64,000 nucleotides of DNA. Source: Bacillus sp. BGMRC 2118 (GTDB lineage Bacteria; Bacillota; Bacilli; Bacillales; SA4). The stretch lies in contig VTTJ01000006.1 in NCBI GenBank assembly GCA_008364785.1, positions 124,001-188,000 on the forward strand, given 5' to 3'. Under the pieces are notes generated by a model. It saw nothing but the letters and a program-made list of their open reading frames with translations, was not told the origin of the DNA and made no database searches. Shown here one piece after another: positions 26,698 to 35,674 of the stretch (its first letter is position 1; every line of letters starts with the position of its first letter). The translations under genes and the position numbers were made by a program.

Positions 26698-27141
26698 TCA
26701 AACTGTTCTCCTTCTAAACACAATCAACTTTTGACCTAAGTAGTTAGAAATCGTATAAATACACGCACCGATAAAAACGGCAATTTCCTTCTCGGAAAAT
26801 TGGTCACTCAGTATGTGTGGCATTGGGAGGTGATGAGCAAGCCATTCACCTAAACCATACCCACCGTAAAAGGAGATAATAATAATAAGAAAAAACCGAG
26901 GAGCTCCTTTTTGAAAGGAGATGTTGCTCTTAAATGTAAATGCACGATTCAATAAAAAGCTAAATAAAGCACCAATTGCTGTCCCAATTGAAGAAGAAGC
27001 CCAATACGAAAGGTGAACTACATTTAATAATAGAAAAATGATTGATAATCCGATTGCCGTATTGATTACCCCGACTATGGAAAATCGTATAAACGTATTA
27101 GTTTTTAGAAACTTTCGAAAGCGTGTTTGTTTGTCGTTCAT
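26698..27141 (-). CDS. GtrA-family membrane protein
   Basis: This 147-residue protein with four membrane helices has the GtrA landmarks FIRFSIVGVINTAIGLSIIF and FLLNRAFTFKS. GtrA/GtcA proteins are thought to help flip or position undecaprenyl-linked sugars. It overlaps the upstream glycosyltransferase by 44 bases and completes a three-part system with that enzyme and the large membrane protein at 28153, like the GtcA-CsbB-YfhO trio that decorates lipoteichoic acid in Bacillus and Listeria. Confidence 0.88.
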   Translation of the reverse strand: MNDKQTRFRKFLKTNTFIRFSIVGVINTAIGLSIIFLLLNVVHLSYWASSSIGTAIGALFSFLLNRAFTFKSNISFQKGAPRFFLIIIISFYGGYGLGEWLAHHLPMPHILSDQFSEKEIAVFIGACIYTISNYLGQKLIVFRRRTV

Positions 27142-28132
27142 GATCTATCCCTTTATCAAGTAAGAGTTGTAGCGGAGTCGGTAAATGATACATATCGATG
27201 TCCACAATATACTTGGGTCGTTTTTTTGTTTCCTTATAAATTTTACCAATATACTCCCCAACTAGTCCAATTGCAATTAATTGTAAACCGCCAATCAACC
27301 AAATTGAAGTAATGAGAGACGTCCAACCTAACTCTGTTTTTCCGAATAATTTTAGAGATAGAAAGTAGATTCCAAACAAGAAGCTTATCAAAAAGGATAT
27401 CGTCCCTACAAATAGCACAAGACGAATAGGAGTGACAGAAAATGAAGTAATACCATCTAGTGCAAATGAAATCATCTTCTTTAACGGATATTTTGTTTCC
27501 CCTGCTAATCGTTCTTTTCGATCATACATAACAGAAGTAGATTTAAATCCGATTAAGGGTACGATACCTCGTAAAAACATATTCACTTCTTGAAAATGCT
27601 CCAGTTCCTCTATTGCCCGTTTACTCATTAATCTGTAATCTGCATGATTATGTACAAGGTTTACACCCATTTTCTTCATTACCTTGTAAAAGCCAACGGC
27701 GGTATTACGTTTAAAGGATGTATCGGTTTCCCGTTTGTTTCTCACTCCGTAAACAACTTCATAGCCTTCCAAAAACTTTAAAATAAACTCCTTCATGACT
27801 GCAATATCATCTTGAAGGTCAGCATCAATTGATATGACACAATCTGATTGGTCTTTTGCTGTAAATAATCCTGCTAATAATGCATTTTGATGGCCTACAT
27901 TGCGTGAGAGTTTAATTCCCTTAATTAGCGGATGATTAATGGTGTATTTAAAGATCATGTCCCACGTTTTATCCTTGCTGCCATCGTCGACGAATAAAAT
28001 AGAGCTAGTAGTCGCGATTAAACCTTCCTGTATATTTTCCTCTAAAAATTGAGTTAACTGAGACATGGTATCTGCAAGCACTTCTTCTTCGTTGTAGCAT
28101 GGTACAACAATTGTAACGATAGGCTGGTTCAT
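27098..28132 (-). CDS. GT2 polyisoprenyl-phosphate glycosyltransferase (CsbB/YkoT-like)
   Basis: This 344-residue GT-A enzyme opens with VTIVVPCYNEEEVLADTM. It has the nucleotide-sugar DXD-like site IDADLQDD near residue 103 and acceptor loop YRLMSKRAIEELEHF. Two C-terminal membrane helices near 235-310 anchor it in the cytoplasmic membrane. This is the DPM/GtrB/CsbB architecture that transfers a sugar from a UDP donor to undecaprenyl phosphate on the inner face. AGGAGGAAG precedes the start. It is the second gene of the leftward operon. Confidence 0.9.
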   Translation of the reverse strand: MNQPIVTIVVPCYNEEEVLADTMSQLTQFLEENIQEGLIATTSSILFVDDGSKDKTWDMIFKYTINHPLIKGIKLSRNVGHQNALLAGLFTAKDQSDCVISIDADLQDDIAVMKEFILKFLEGYEVVYGVRNKRETDTSFKRNTAVGFYKVMKKMGVNLVHNHADYRLMSKRAIEELEHFQEVNMFLRGIVPLIGFKSTSVMYDRKERLAGETKYPLKKMISFALDGITSFSVTPIRLVLFVGTISFLISFLFGIYFLSLKLFGKTELGWTSLITSIWLIGGLQLIAIGLVGEYIGKIYKETKKRPKYIVDIDMYHLPTPLQLLLDKGIDHERQTNTLSKVSKN

Positions 28133-28152
28133 ATTCTTCCTCCTGCGAACGT

Positions 28153-29826
28153 CTAAGTTGCTTTGTATAAGTAAATTCTCCAGTGTGAATTCTTCGTTTC
28201 AAAAACCTCTTCTAGTAAGAGTTGATTTTCTGCACTGTTTACAATTTGAACAGATGAAAAAATATACATTCCACCCATATCTTTAAATGCCTCAATGTTC
28301 AACTCTGCATTTTTTATCTTTTTCTTCGTCTTCTTTGAGAACATATAGTGCTTACCAAGTTCGTCGGTAAAGATGTAGCACCTGCCGCCCCATTCATCGA
28401 AATACGTTCGGATCCTTTTGTTTTTCTCCAATTCTTTGCTTATGATTTCACGAAATTGATACTTATAAGAAAGCGGGTAAAAGTTGTTATACGTATCAAG
28501 TGTGTAAAAGCCATTGTATTGAGCAATTGCAGGGTGTAAGCCTATCGATGCAACTCGGTACTCTTCTTTTGGAAGTCCAATATGAGCATCGATTTCATGA
28601 AATAGTTCTTCAGCAAAAAATTCTTTCACGGAAGGTTTTTTATGATAAATAATTTCATCATTAAACGCACCTAAAACGAGTAGTTGAAATACGATGAAGA
28701 ACGTTATAAGAGACCTGGACTTACTATGTTCCCATAAGATTTTTAAAGCAATGGCAAAGCTAACATAAATGACCAGTGGCCTTAGAAAGTGAAAGCGGGC
28801 AAAGTTAAACGTGTCCATAAAGTGAAAACGTTCCGTTAAAGGCAACCAGCCTTTAAAAAACCAAAAAGCATACCATGTAGATAACGCGAAATTGAGCGCA
28901 AATAAATATAGAAAAACTTTCTCTTTTGCCCACAGGCGATTTCTAATGACGATAAACAGTGCAAAAAGGATTGCTGGTAATATCACAAGTCCATGGACCG
29001 TCATGACATGTGTATGTCCTAATACAAAGTTCTTAAAGGTAAGGCGAATGACTCTCCACAAAGAGAGGCGCGCATGGAAATACTCATCACGACTTGTCAG
29101 TTCCGTGGAAAATAAAAAGGAATGGACTAGACGGTATTCCACAAGTAAAAAGATCAGTGTCATATACGAAATGGACAATAAGAATCTTACATTTAGCCTC
29201 TTTTGTGTAACTGCATCAATGAGCCAAAATATTCCCATTGCAAACAGGAAAAAGAAAAAGCCTAGAACAAAACTAGAGTAGAGAGGTAGTAAGGTTAGAA
29301 CAACATACTCCTTCCACGTAGCTTTATTTTTTCGAATGTTTAAGAAAGCCCACAGTGCTAATGGCATCCCAAGAGTACTTAACATTCCAGATGGCCAAAA
29401 GGGAGTAAGAGCAAATGTAAGGGACACACCCACTCGAATTAGTGCCTGATTTTTTTCTCTTATTAAATGTGTTTTCAATAAAATATACATTCCAAATAAA
29501 GCAACAAATCTAGTAATTGCCTGACTTAGCGTATAAGCAATCATTGTTGGAAAGACAGCATGTAACCAAACGATGCCACTCCATTCTGTACCAAAAGTGT
29601 TTCTAGGAACACCATTAATAATTTGGGGAATAGTGGAATGAACAGACCCGAATATTTCACCACTGTTTTTTAGTACCTTGTACCAGGCTAAATTGGAGTC
29701 GAGGTTATCATGAACTCTGATATGCGCATTCTCACCTAAAAAGATAAGAGGTGATAAATAGATAAAAATAAGAAAGGAAGCAAAGAAAAGGAGTCTTCGC
29801 TCAATATGTTCTTTTTGAGTCATCAT
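28153..29826 (-). CDS. Polytopic membrane protein, YkoS/YfhO-like GT-C candidate
   Basis: This 557-residue protein has about eleven membrane helices and an early extracellular loop rich in acidic and aromatic residues (ENAHIRVHDNLDSNLAWYKV). An acidic residue in the first large loop is the mark of GT-C enzymes using polyprenyl-phosphate sugars. The C-terminal 150 residues are extracellular. It resembles Bacillus YkoS, which likewise neighbours YkoT. With the GT2 enzyme and GtrA it would transfer the flipped sugar onto an external acceptor, plausibly a teichoic acid; acceptor and sugar are inferred. Confidence 0.75.
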   Translation of the reverse strand: MMTQKEHIERRLLFFASFLIFIYLSPLIFLGENAHIRVHDNLDSNLAWYKVLKNSGEIFGSVHSTIPQIINGVPRNTFGTEWSGIVWLHAVFPTMIAYTLSQAITRFVALFGMYILLKTHLIREKNQALIRVGVSLTFALTPFWPSGMLSTLGMPLALWAFLNIRKNKATWKEYVVLTLLPLYSSFVLGFFFFLFAMGIFWLIDAVTQKRLNVRFLLSISYMTLIFLLVEYRLVHSFLFSTELTSRDEYFHARLSLWRVIRLTFKNFVLGHTHVMTVHGLVILPAILFALFIVIRNRLWAKEKVFLYLFALNFALSTWYAFWFFKGWLPLTERFHFMDTFNFARFHFLRPLVIYVSFAIALKILWEHSKSRSLITFFIVFQLLVLGAFNDEIIYHKKPSVKEFFAEELFHEIDAHIGLPKEEYRVASIGLHPAIAQYNGFYTLDTYNNFYPLSYKYQFREIISKELEKNKRIRTYFDEWGGRCYIFTDELGKHYMFSKKTKKKIKNAELNIEAFKDMGGMYIFSSVQIVNSAENQLLLEEVFETKNSHWRIYLYKAT

Positions 29827-29854
29827 TATTAACTCCTTGTCATGTTAAAAGAAA

Positions 29855-29950
29855 GTTGCTCTTTTTTCTAATCCAAACTCATTTGCTTCTAAAACTGGTT
29901 TAATACACAAAATAATCGTACTAAAAGCAAAAAAGTTTTAGAAAAGAGCC
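29855..29950 (-). mobile_element. MITE-like repeat, copy 2 (half element)
   Basis: This 96-base reverse-orientation segment matches only the first half of the family. It is bounded by GTTGCTCTTTTTTCTAATCC and TTTTAGAAAAGAGCC, with CGTACTAAAA and TTTGCTTCTAAAACTGG inside. Its ends coincide with the internal and outer AGAAAAGAGC motifs, so the half element is itself a long inverted-repeat unit. Confidence 0.75.
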
Positions 29951-30151
29951 TAAATAAAAAAAAGTGTCAAGTGATACATTGTTTAAGGTTTACAAATCAA
30001 GAGAAATTATTCCAAGTTTTTACACAAATACCAACTCAAAAAAAAATGGACTAACAGTGAGAGTTCGACAAAATATTCCAAAATATTCAAGAATGGTATG
30101 CTATGATGAAAACAATGATTAGGAATGTCGTATATTGTAAAGGAGAAGTGA

Positions 30152-30826
30152 ATGGAGACAAATTTATGGGCTATTCGAGAAATATTTCAACCAAAATCCT
30201 ACATAAATAGATTATCAATTAAGGAAGACTTATCCATTAAGCCGTTCATGCGTAATGTATCGGTCTTAGTTGTTCTTTTCGTCATATCATCGTTTTTATT
30301 CAGTATGACCGGTTATCGAACAGAAGGGATTGCAGCAGAACTAAGTAAAGAACCAAACAGTTATATTGAAACCATGCAATGGCTACATGGCTTTGGGATG
30401 ATACTGAAGGGAATTGTTTATCCTTTATTTTATCTAGCTGTCACAACACTTGCATTCTATTTGTTTTTTAAAGAGATTCATATAAAAATACTTTTGTACA
30501 TAGGGCAATATTTTCTTTTATTTATGTACCTTTACCAAGTGGTTCAACTACTATTATTCCACTACTGGGGAATACCGGTGATTTCTTCACCATTTTCACT
30601 TGGCATTGTCATGCAAATTGTGACAGATCAATCATTTGTTATTAATCTATCTAGCTATGTAAATCTATTTTACTTAGCTGGAGTTTTGTTAATCATCATG
30701 TTAATTAACCAACAAACAGAAAGAAGAGCACTTCACACTTCCCTTTATATTATTGGGATACATCTATTGCTTGCACTCATAGGAGCAGGTCTTTCAATGA
30801 TCAATGTTGATGCTTTGCTTTTATAG
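30152..30826 (+). CDS. YknW-like Yip1-type membrane protein
   Basis: This 224-residue protein has five hydrophobic segments (about residues 35-52, 85-105, 112-132, 168-188, 195-215) and a soluble start (IREIFQPKSYINRLSIKED). The layout fits the Yip1 family and, beside a membrane-fusion protein, specifically resembles YknW. In Bacillus, YknW helps assemble the YknXYZ transporter, which protects against the SdpC toxin. The next gene is 13 bases away. The identification rests on topology and neighbour. Confidence 0.65.
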   Translation: METNLWAIREIFQPKSYINRLSIKEDLSIKPFMRNVSVLVVLFVISSFLFSMTGYRTEGIAAELSKEPNSYIETMQWLHGFGMILKGIVYPLFYLAVTTLAFYLFFKEIHIKILLYIGQYFLLFMYLYQVVQLLLFHYWGIPVISSPFSLGIVMQIVTDQSFVINLSSYVNLFYLAGVLLIIMLINQQTERRALHTSLYIIGIHLLLALIGAGLSMINVDALLL

Positions 30827-30839
30827 ATAGGAGGATTAC

Positions 30840-32051
30840 ATGAAAAAGTGGATCTGGTCTAGTGTTATCTTATTTATTCTTTGCGTTACGATAGGGAATA
30901 TATATCTGATGAACAAATATGATGATAAGATTTATCGTGTTGTAAGTGTTGGAGAATTTGGAGAAATGAAAAAAGGTGACCTGCGAAATGTCGTAACGAA
31001 AGATGGTGTCGTGACAGCGAATAAAGTAGAATCTGTTGCATACAATCAAGAATTTGGTCTGCTTGATGAAATATTAGTGGATGAAGGGGAGCAAATCACG
31101 GTTGGTTCATCACTATTCCAATATGCTACGACAGATATTGAGCAGGTAGAAAAGCAGATTAATCGAAAGATCAGTCTTGCAGAAGCCGAACAAAGTAAAA
31201 TTTCTAGAGATTTATCAGCACTTCGCTCATACAGAGGCACAACACAAGACAATCAAACAACAGAGGCAAAAGAAGCGGCTGAAGCAAATCAGCGAATAAT
31301 CAACAGCGAGATTAGTGAACTTGAATTGCGTGATGAGTTACTCGATTTGGATATCGAGGAATATGAAAATCAATTAGAACAGCTTGAAAAAGAAGAAGCA
31401 TCAATGGTCGTGCAGAGTACCATTAATGGGATTGTGAAAAGCATAAATCCTAGTAATCCTTCAGAATTAATTACGATACTAGAGTTTCCTTATGTTGTAC
31501 AAGGAGTGCTCTCAGAAAAGGAAATTAAGGATATAACAGTCGGCCAGAAGGTTTATGTATCCAATGATGGACTTCAGCTTGTCGGAACAATTAGTGAGGT
31601 GTCACAGTTTCCTGTCGAAACACCAAATTTAAAGCAAAAAGAGAGTTACTTTCCATTTTCTGTAACAGTTACAGAAGAGCCTGAATTACTACCATTTGGA
31701 CATCACTTAGACATGGATATCGTTCAAGAAGAAAGCGAAGATACAACGTATATTCATACAAGCACTGTCTTCCGAACTGGAAAAGATAAAGGGAAAGTAT
31801 ATATTGAAAATAAGGGAAAAATTAAAAAGGTTAATGTTGCGCTGGGCATGCAAAGCAGTTCAAAAGTAGAAATTCTAGATGGATTGGAAGGAAAAGAGCT
31901 GCTTGTTCTGAATCCAAGCATCGATATGAAGACTGGTACGCCGATTGTATTACCGTTAGAAGGTACTAAAATGCATGGCAAGCAACTAGATGAAATTGGC
32001 AAGAGACAAATGGCATCAACGATTGGCAAGGCAATGCTAGGAATTAATTAG
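30840..32051 (+). CDS. YknX-like membrane fusion protein of an ABC exporter
   Basis: This 403-residue protein has an N-terminal membrane anchor (residues 4-24). A lipoyl/barrel-sandwich half follows (KKGDLRNVVTKDGVVTANKV ... LLDEILVDEGEQITVGS), then an alpha-helical hairpin of about 110 residues with coiled-coil character, the second lipoyl half (VVQSTINGIVKSINPS), and a C-terminal beta domain (KKVNVALGMQSSSKVEILDG). This is the HlyD/MacA/YknX pattern. YknX normally precedes the ATPase YknY and permease YknZ, but here the operon ends with a terminator, so those partners are missing or elsewhere. Confidence 0.82.
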   Translation: MKKWIWSSVILFILCVTIGNIYLMNKYDDKIYRVVSVGEFGEMKKGDLRNVVTKDGVVTANKVESVAYNQEFGLLDEILVDEGEQITVGSSLFQYATTDIEQVEKQINRKISLAEAEQSKISRDLSALRSYRGTTQDNQTTEAKEAAEANQRIINSEISELELRDELLDLDIEEYENQLEQLEKEEASMVVQSTINGIVKSINPSNPSELITILEFPYVVQGVLSEKEIKDITVGQKVYVSNDGLQLVGTISEVSQFPVETPNLKQKESYFPFSVTVTEEPELLPFGHHLDMDIVQEESEDTTYIHTSTVFRTGKDKGKVYIENKGKIKKVNVALGMQSSSKVEILDGLEGKELLVLNPSIDMKTGTPIVLPLEGTKMHGKQLDEIGKRQMASTIGKAMLGIN

Positions 32052-32076
32052 GGGCTACTTCATGTAGTCCCTTTTG
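32051..32076 (+). terminator. Terminator after the YknX-like gene
   Basis: GGGGCTAC pairs with GTAGTCCC around TTCAT, followed by TTTTGT. It overlaps the stop codon. Confidence 0.8.
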
Positions 32077-32157
32077 TCTGTCTGAATAAAAGATATTTGT
32101 GGTATGTTGAGTATAGATTTTCAGACTTAAATAATCTGATGGTCTGTAATATAAAAA

Positions 32158-32338
32158 GGCTGTTTTCGTATTGATTGTTGCATTTTAGTAAAAATCTTAG
32201 GAAGCCGGATTTTTACCTTAGTATCTAGTTACTGCTATAAAGAGTTGCTCTTTTCTAATCCAACCTCATGTTTGCTTCTTAAACTGGGTGTACACAATAA
32301 TAATTGTACTAAAAGTAACAAAGTTTTAGAAAAGAGCC
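32158..32338 (-). mobile_element. MITE-like repeat, copy 3
   Basis: This 181-base full-length copy in reverse orientation begins GGCTGTTTTCGTATTGATTG and ends TTTTAGAAAAGAGCC. It shares TTTTTACCTTAGTATCTAG, AGAGTTGCTCTTTTCTAATC and GTGTACAC with the other copies. It lies between the YknX-like gene and the MerR gene. Confidence 0.88.
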
Positions 32339-32454
32339 AATAAAAAACACCGTGACGCTTCAAAAACAAGATTAAATGAACGAGAGGTTCTCTTTTTTAC
32401 TTAAAATACGTGAAAAATACGTTGTTTTCGGTTGTTTCAGCCTAAACTGGAACG

Positions 32455-32483
32455 TTGACTGTACGGTTTAATTTCGGTACCAT
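32455..32483 (+). promoter_or_regulatory. Promoter with a dyad in the spacer, ahead of the MerR gene
   Basis: TTGACT at 32455 is followed 17 bases later by TACCAT and 20 bases later by CATTTA. The spacer carries GTACGGTTTAATTTCGGTAC, a near-palindrome. An operator between -35 and -10 is the hallmark of MerR-type control, so the regulator probably acts on its own operon here. Confidence 0.65.
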
Positions 32484-32513
32484 TTAAGTAGATGAAAAGG
32501 GAGGTGATTCACT

Positions 32514-32943
32514 TGGGAAGTACTATAAGATTGGGGAGCTAGCACAAATTGCTGGTGTATCTAAGAGAACAATTGATTACTATACTCAAATGAATCTTCT
32601 CACCTATATTCGCACAAATTCTAATTACAGATTGTATGAAGACTGTGCAGTACAAGAACTTAACTTAATTGAACACTATAAGACACTTAATATGCCACTC
32701 TCAAAAGTAAAAGAGACTTTAGAGCTAATGAACAAAAAAGATTGCTCGGAAGACATAAATAAAATTGAGCAGCATATAGAACAAGTAATGAATATGATTC
32801 AACATCTGCAAGAAGAAATGAATGAATTAAAGCCTCTCATAGAGAGATTAAACGATGTTGAAAAAGAAGCATTAATGATGAAATTTTCACCGCATAGTAT
32901 TGAATTAGCACAATCAATATTAGCTATATTCAAAGATAAATAG
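32514..32943 (+). CDS. MerR-family regulator with a one-base lesion at its start
   Basis: The frame ending at 32943 contains a full MerR helix-turn-helix (YYKIGELAQIAGVSKRTIDY), a wing (NSNYRLY), a dimerisation helix and a short C-terminus of about 140 residues in all. GGGAGGTGA and TTG at 32514 form the obvious start, but that TTG is one base out of frame with the rest; in the coding frame no ATG, GTG or TTG occurs before 32590, which would cut off the whole DNA-binding domain. So a single base is probably missing after the start (mutation or sequence error). Downstream lies a CNNM-type gene; in B. subtilis a MerR regulator also neighbours the related yhdP, so regulation of that gene is plausible. 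Confidence 0.75.
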
Positions 32944-32957
32944 AATGATAAAACAAT

Positions 32958-33001
32958 AGGAGGTGGAGTCCTTACATTTCATAATGTAAGGAGACTGCTT
33001 G
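32958..33001 (+). promoter_or_regulatory. Leader with SD, hairpin and TTG start (first CNNM gene)
   Basis: AGGAGGTG at 32958-32965 is separated from the TTG at 32999 by a perfect ten-pair hairpin (TCCTTACATT / AATGTAAGGA, loop TCAT). Only GAG lies before the hairpin and GACTGC after it. When folded, the Shine-Dalgarno sequence stands nine bases from the start; unfolded it is 33 bases away. A weaker AAGGAG lies inside the stem and would be masked by folding. The paralogue at 35674 has the same layout with a different stem sequence. Confidence 0.75.
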
Positions 33002-34327
33002 GAAATATTTAATTTAATTATGGTTGCGATCTTAATCGCTCTAACAGCTTTCTTCGTTGCGTCAGAATTTGCCATTGTAAAAATTCGTGGAACGAAGATT
33101 GATCAGTTAATTGCTGAAGGAAATAAAAATGCAATTGCTGCAAAGCATGTCGTTACAAATTTAGATGAATATCTATCTGCCTGCCAGCTTGGAATTACCA
33201 TTACAGCATTAGGACTCGGTTTCCTTGGTGAACCGACAGTTGGACATTTGTTAGAACCGTTATTTATTCAATTTAGCATCTCAGAATCAGTGGCAAAGGT
33301 ACTTTCATTTGCAGTTGCGTTCGCACTTGTAACCTTTTTACACGTTGTCATCGGGGAGCTGGCACCTAAAACAGTTGCTATTCAAAAGGCAGAAGGAGTA
33401 ACGTTAGCTTTTGCAAAGCCGTTAATGGTTTTTTATAAATTAATGTACCCCTTTATTAAAATTTTAAATGGCTCTGCGCGTCTTCTAATAGGTGCCTTTG
33501 GATTAAAACCAGTTTCTGAACATGAAATTTCTCACTCAGAAGAGGAACTTCGGTTAATTCTTTCCGAAAGTTATAAAAGTGGTGAAATCAATCAATCAGA
33601 GTATAAATATGTTAGCAATATCTTCGCGTTCGATGATCGAATCGCAAAAGAAATCATGGTTCCAAGGACAGAATTTGTAGCATTTGATAAAGAACTTACA
33701 GTAATGGATTGTATTGATATTGTATCAGAGGAGAATTATACAAGGTATCCAATCTTTGATGGCGATAAAGACAATATTATCGGTATGGTTAATATGAAGG
33801 AAGTATTAACCGATTATGTTAACGGTAGAAATCAAAAGTCAGTTATTGAAGAATATGTGAGACCAGTGGTTCAAGTAATCGAATCGATTCCAATTAAAGA
33901 ATTGTTTGTTAAAATGCAAAAGGAACGGGTTCATATGGCAATCCTGATTGATGAATATGGGGGAACTGCCGGGCTAGTAACCATTGAAGATATATTAGAG
34001 GAAATCGTTGGCGAAATTCGTGATGAATTCGATACAGACGAAGTACCAGAAGTGAAAAAGGTTAACGAAAAAGTAACCATTGTAGACGGTAAAGTTCTAA
34101 TTGAAGAAATTAATCACCTGTTTGGTTTAGATATCGACGATACAGATGTTGATACCATTAGCGGGTGGATCTTAACCGAAAAAATGGATATTGAAGAAGG
34201 GGAGACCCTGATGAAAGATCAGTACCAATTTAAGGTGCTTGAAATGGAAGGCTACTCGATTAAATCTATTGAGATTACACATATTGTAGAAGAAGAGCAA
34301 GAACAAAACGAAGAGGTAATACAATAA
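32999..34327 (+). CDS. CNNM/CorC-type (HlyC/TlyC family) membrane protein
   Basis: This 442-residue protein starts at TTG. Residues 1-190 form the CNNM (DUF21) transmembrane domain (FFVASEFAIVKIRGTKID, ACQLGITITALGLGFLGEPT). The acidic helix SHSEEELRLILSESYKSGEI follows, then two CBS domains (MVPRTEFVAF ... RVHMAILIDEYGGTAGLVTI) and a C-terminal CorC/HlyC domain from about 350. Bacterial relatives such as MpfA (YhdP) export Mg2+ or confer Mg2+ resistance. It is convergent with a close paralogue, sharing a bidirectional terminator. Confidence 0.92.
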   Translation: MEIFNLIMVAILIALTAFFVASEFAIVKIRGTKIDQLIAEGNKNAIAAKHVVTNLDEYLSACQLGITITALGLGFLGEPTVGHLLEPLFIQFSISESVAKVLSFAVAFALVTFLHVVIGELAPKTVAIQKAEGVTLAFAKPLMVFYKLMYPFIKILNGSARLLIGAFGLKPVSEHEISHSEEELRLILSESYKSGEINQSEYKYVSNIFAFDDRIAKEIMVPRTEFVAFDKELTVMDCIDIVSEENYTRYPIFDGDKDNIIGMVNMKEVLTDYVNGRNQKSVIEEYVRPVVQVIESIPIKELFVKMQKERVHMAILIDEYGGTAGLVTIEDILEEIVGEIRDEFDTDEVPEVKKVNEKVTIVDGKVLIEEINHLFGLDIDDTDVDTISGWILTEKMDIEEGETLMKDQYQFKVLEMEGYSIKSIEITHIVEEEQEQNEEVIQ

Positions 34328-34328
34328 T

Positions 34329-34362
34329 AAAAGGACCATTCTATCAGTAGAATGGTCCTTTC
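34329..34362. terminator. Bidirectional terminator between the CNNM paralogues
   Basis: AAAGGACCATTCTA and TAGAATGGTCCTTT pair around TCAG, flanked by A and T rich tails. Confidence 0.9.
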
Positions 34363-34363
34363 T

Positions 34364-35674
34364 CTATGCAGGTGAACGTTGTATCAATGACTTTTCAACT
34401 TTAATTTTCTTAATATGGAATCCTTCGACTTCAACGATATGGAAGTCATATTCGTCTACTGATAATACGTCTCCCTGTTGAACGTCCATCTTTTCACTTA
34501 ATATCCAGCCACCGATCGTATCAATGTCAGTATCATCAATATTTAATCCGAAGAGTGAGTTTACTTCCTCGACTAGTACTTTACCATCTAACATGGTCTT
34601 GTTGTGGTCTATTTTTCTTATATCTGGTGATTCATCATAGTCAAACTCATCACGTATATCTCCGACAATCTCTTCTAGAATATCTTCAACAGTAACAAGA
34701 CCACCAGTTCCACCATACTCATCAATTAAAATGGCCATGTGAACACGGTCTTTTTGCATTTTTACAAGAAGATCTTGAAGGGAAACTGATTCGATTACTT
34801 GAATAACAGGTCTTAGGTAATGTTGGATCGATACTTCCTGCTTTTTTCCTTTAATATAATCAGTTAATACTTCTTTCATGTTAACCATCCCGATAATATG
34901 GTCCTTATCTCCATCATAAATAGGATATCGTGTATAGTTTTCTTCGGATGCCAGCTGAATACATTCGGCAAGTGGCATATCTTTACTAAATGCAACCAAT
35001 TCAGTCCTCGGTATCATGATTTCTTTTGCAATACGATCGTCGAACTGAAAGATGTTGTTCATATAATTATATTCAGATGAATTAATCTCACCGTTTTTAT
35101 AGCTTTCAGAAAGAATTAATCGAAGTTCTTCTTCTGAGTGTGCTACTTCATGCTCTGAAGCGAGCTTTAGTCCAAATAAACCTGTAATAAATCTTGCTGA
35201 CCCGTTTAATGTTTTGATAAATGGGTACATAAGTTTATAGAAGAAAATAATCGGCTTTGCAAATAAAAGTGTAACGCGCTCTGCTTTTTGAATGGCAATG
35301 GTTTTGGGTGCAAGCTCACCAATGACAACATGTAAAAATGTCATAATACATAGTGCCAAAATAATGGAAAGTACACCAGAAGCTGCAGGTGCAATATCAA
35401 GTGCTTCAAATACAGGATGTAGCAAATGCTCTATTGTTGATTCACCAATCCAACCTAATCCTAACGCAGTTACGGTAATACCAAGCTGACAAGCAGATAA
35501 ATACTCATCTAAATTCGATATTACATGTCTGGCGGCTTTTGCATTTCTGTTTCCTTCTAAAACAAGCTGGTCAACTCTTGAACTACGAATTCGTATAATC
35601 GCAAATTCCGTAGCAACAAAAAATCCCGTCAATACAATTAAAAGGGCCACCATAATGATATTAAATATGTCCAA
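34364..35674 (-). CDS. CNNM/CorC-type membrane protein, paralogue 2
   Basis: This 436-residue protein is closely similar to the gene at 32999 throughout: the same N-terminus (DIFNIIMVALLIVLTGFFVA), the SHSEEELRLILSESYKNGEI helix, CBS pair and CorC domain. It starts at TTG. The two genes face each other as an inverted duplication about 2.7 kb across. The main differences lie in the C-terminal tail. A role in divalent cation export or tolerance is inferred from characterised relatives. Confidence 0.92.
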   Translation of the reverse strand: MDIFNIIMVALLIVLTGFFVATEFAIIRIRSSRVDQLVLEGNRNAKAARHVISNLDEYLSACQLGITVTALGLGWIGESTIEHLLHPVFEALDIAPAASGVLSIILALCIMTFLHVVIGELAPKTIAIQKAERVTLLFAKPIIFFYKLMYPFIKTLNGSARFITGLFGLKLASEHEVAHSEEELRLILSESYKNGEINSSEYNYMNNIFQFDDRIAKEIMIPRTELVAFSKDMPLAECIQLASEENYTRYPIYDGDKDHIIGMVNMKEVLTDYIKGKKQEVSIQHYLRPVIQVIESVSLQDLLVKMQKDRVHMAILIDEYGGTGGLVTVEDILEEIVGDIRDEFDYDESPDIRKIDHNKTMLDGKVLVEEVNSLFGLNIDDTDIDTIGGWILSEKMDVQQGDVLSVDEYDFHIVEVEGFHIKKIKVEKSLIQRSPA

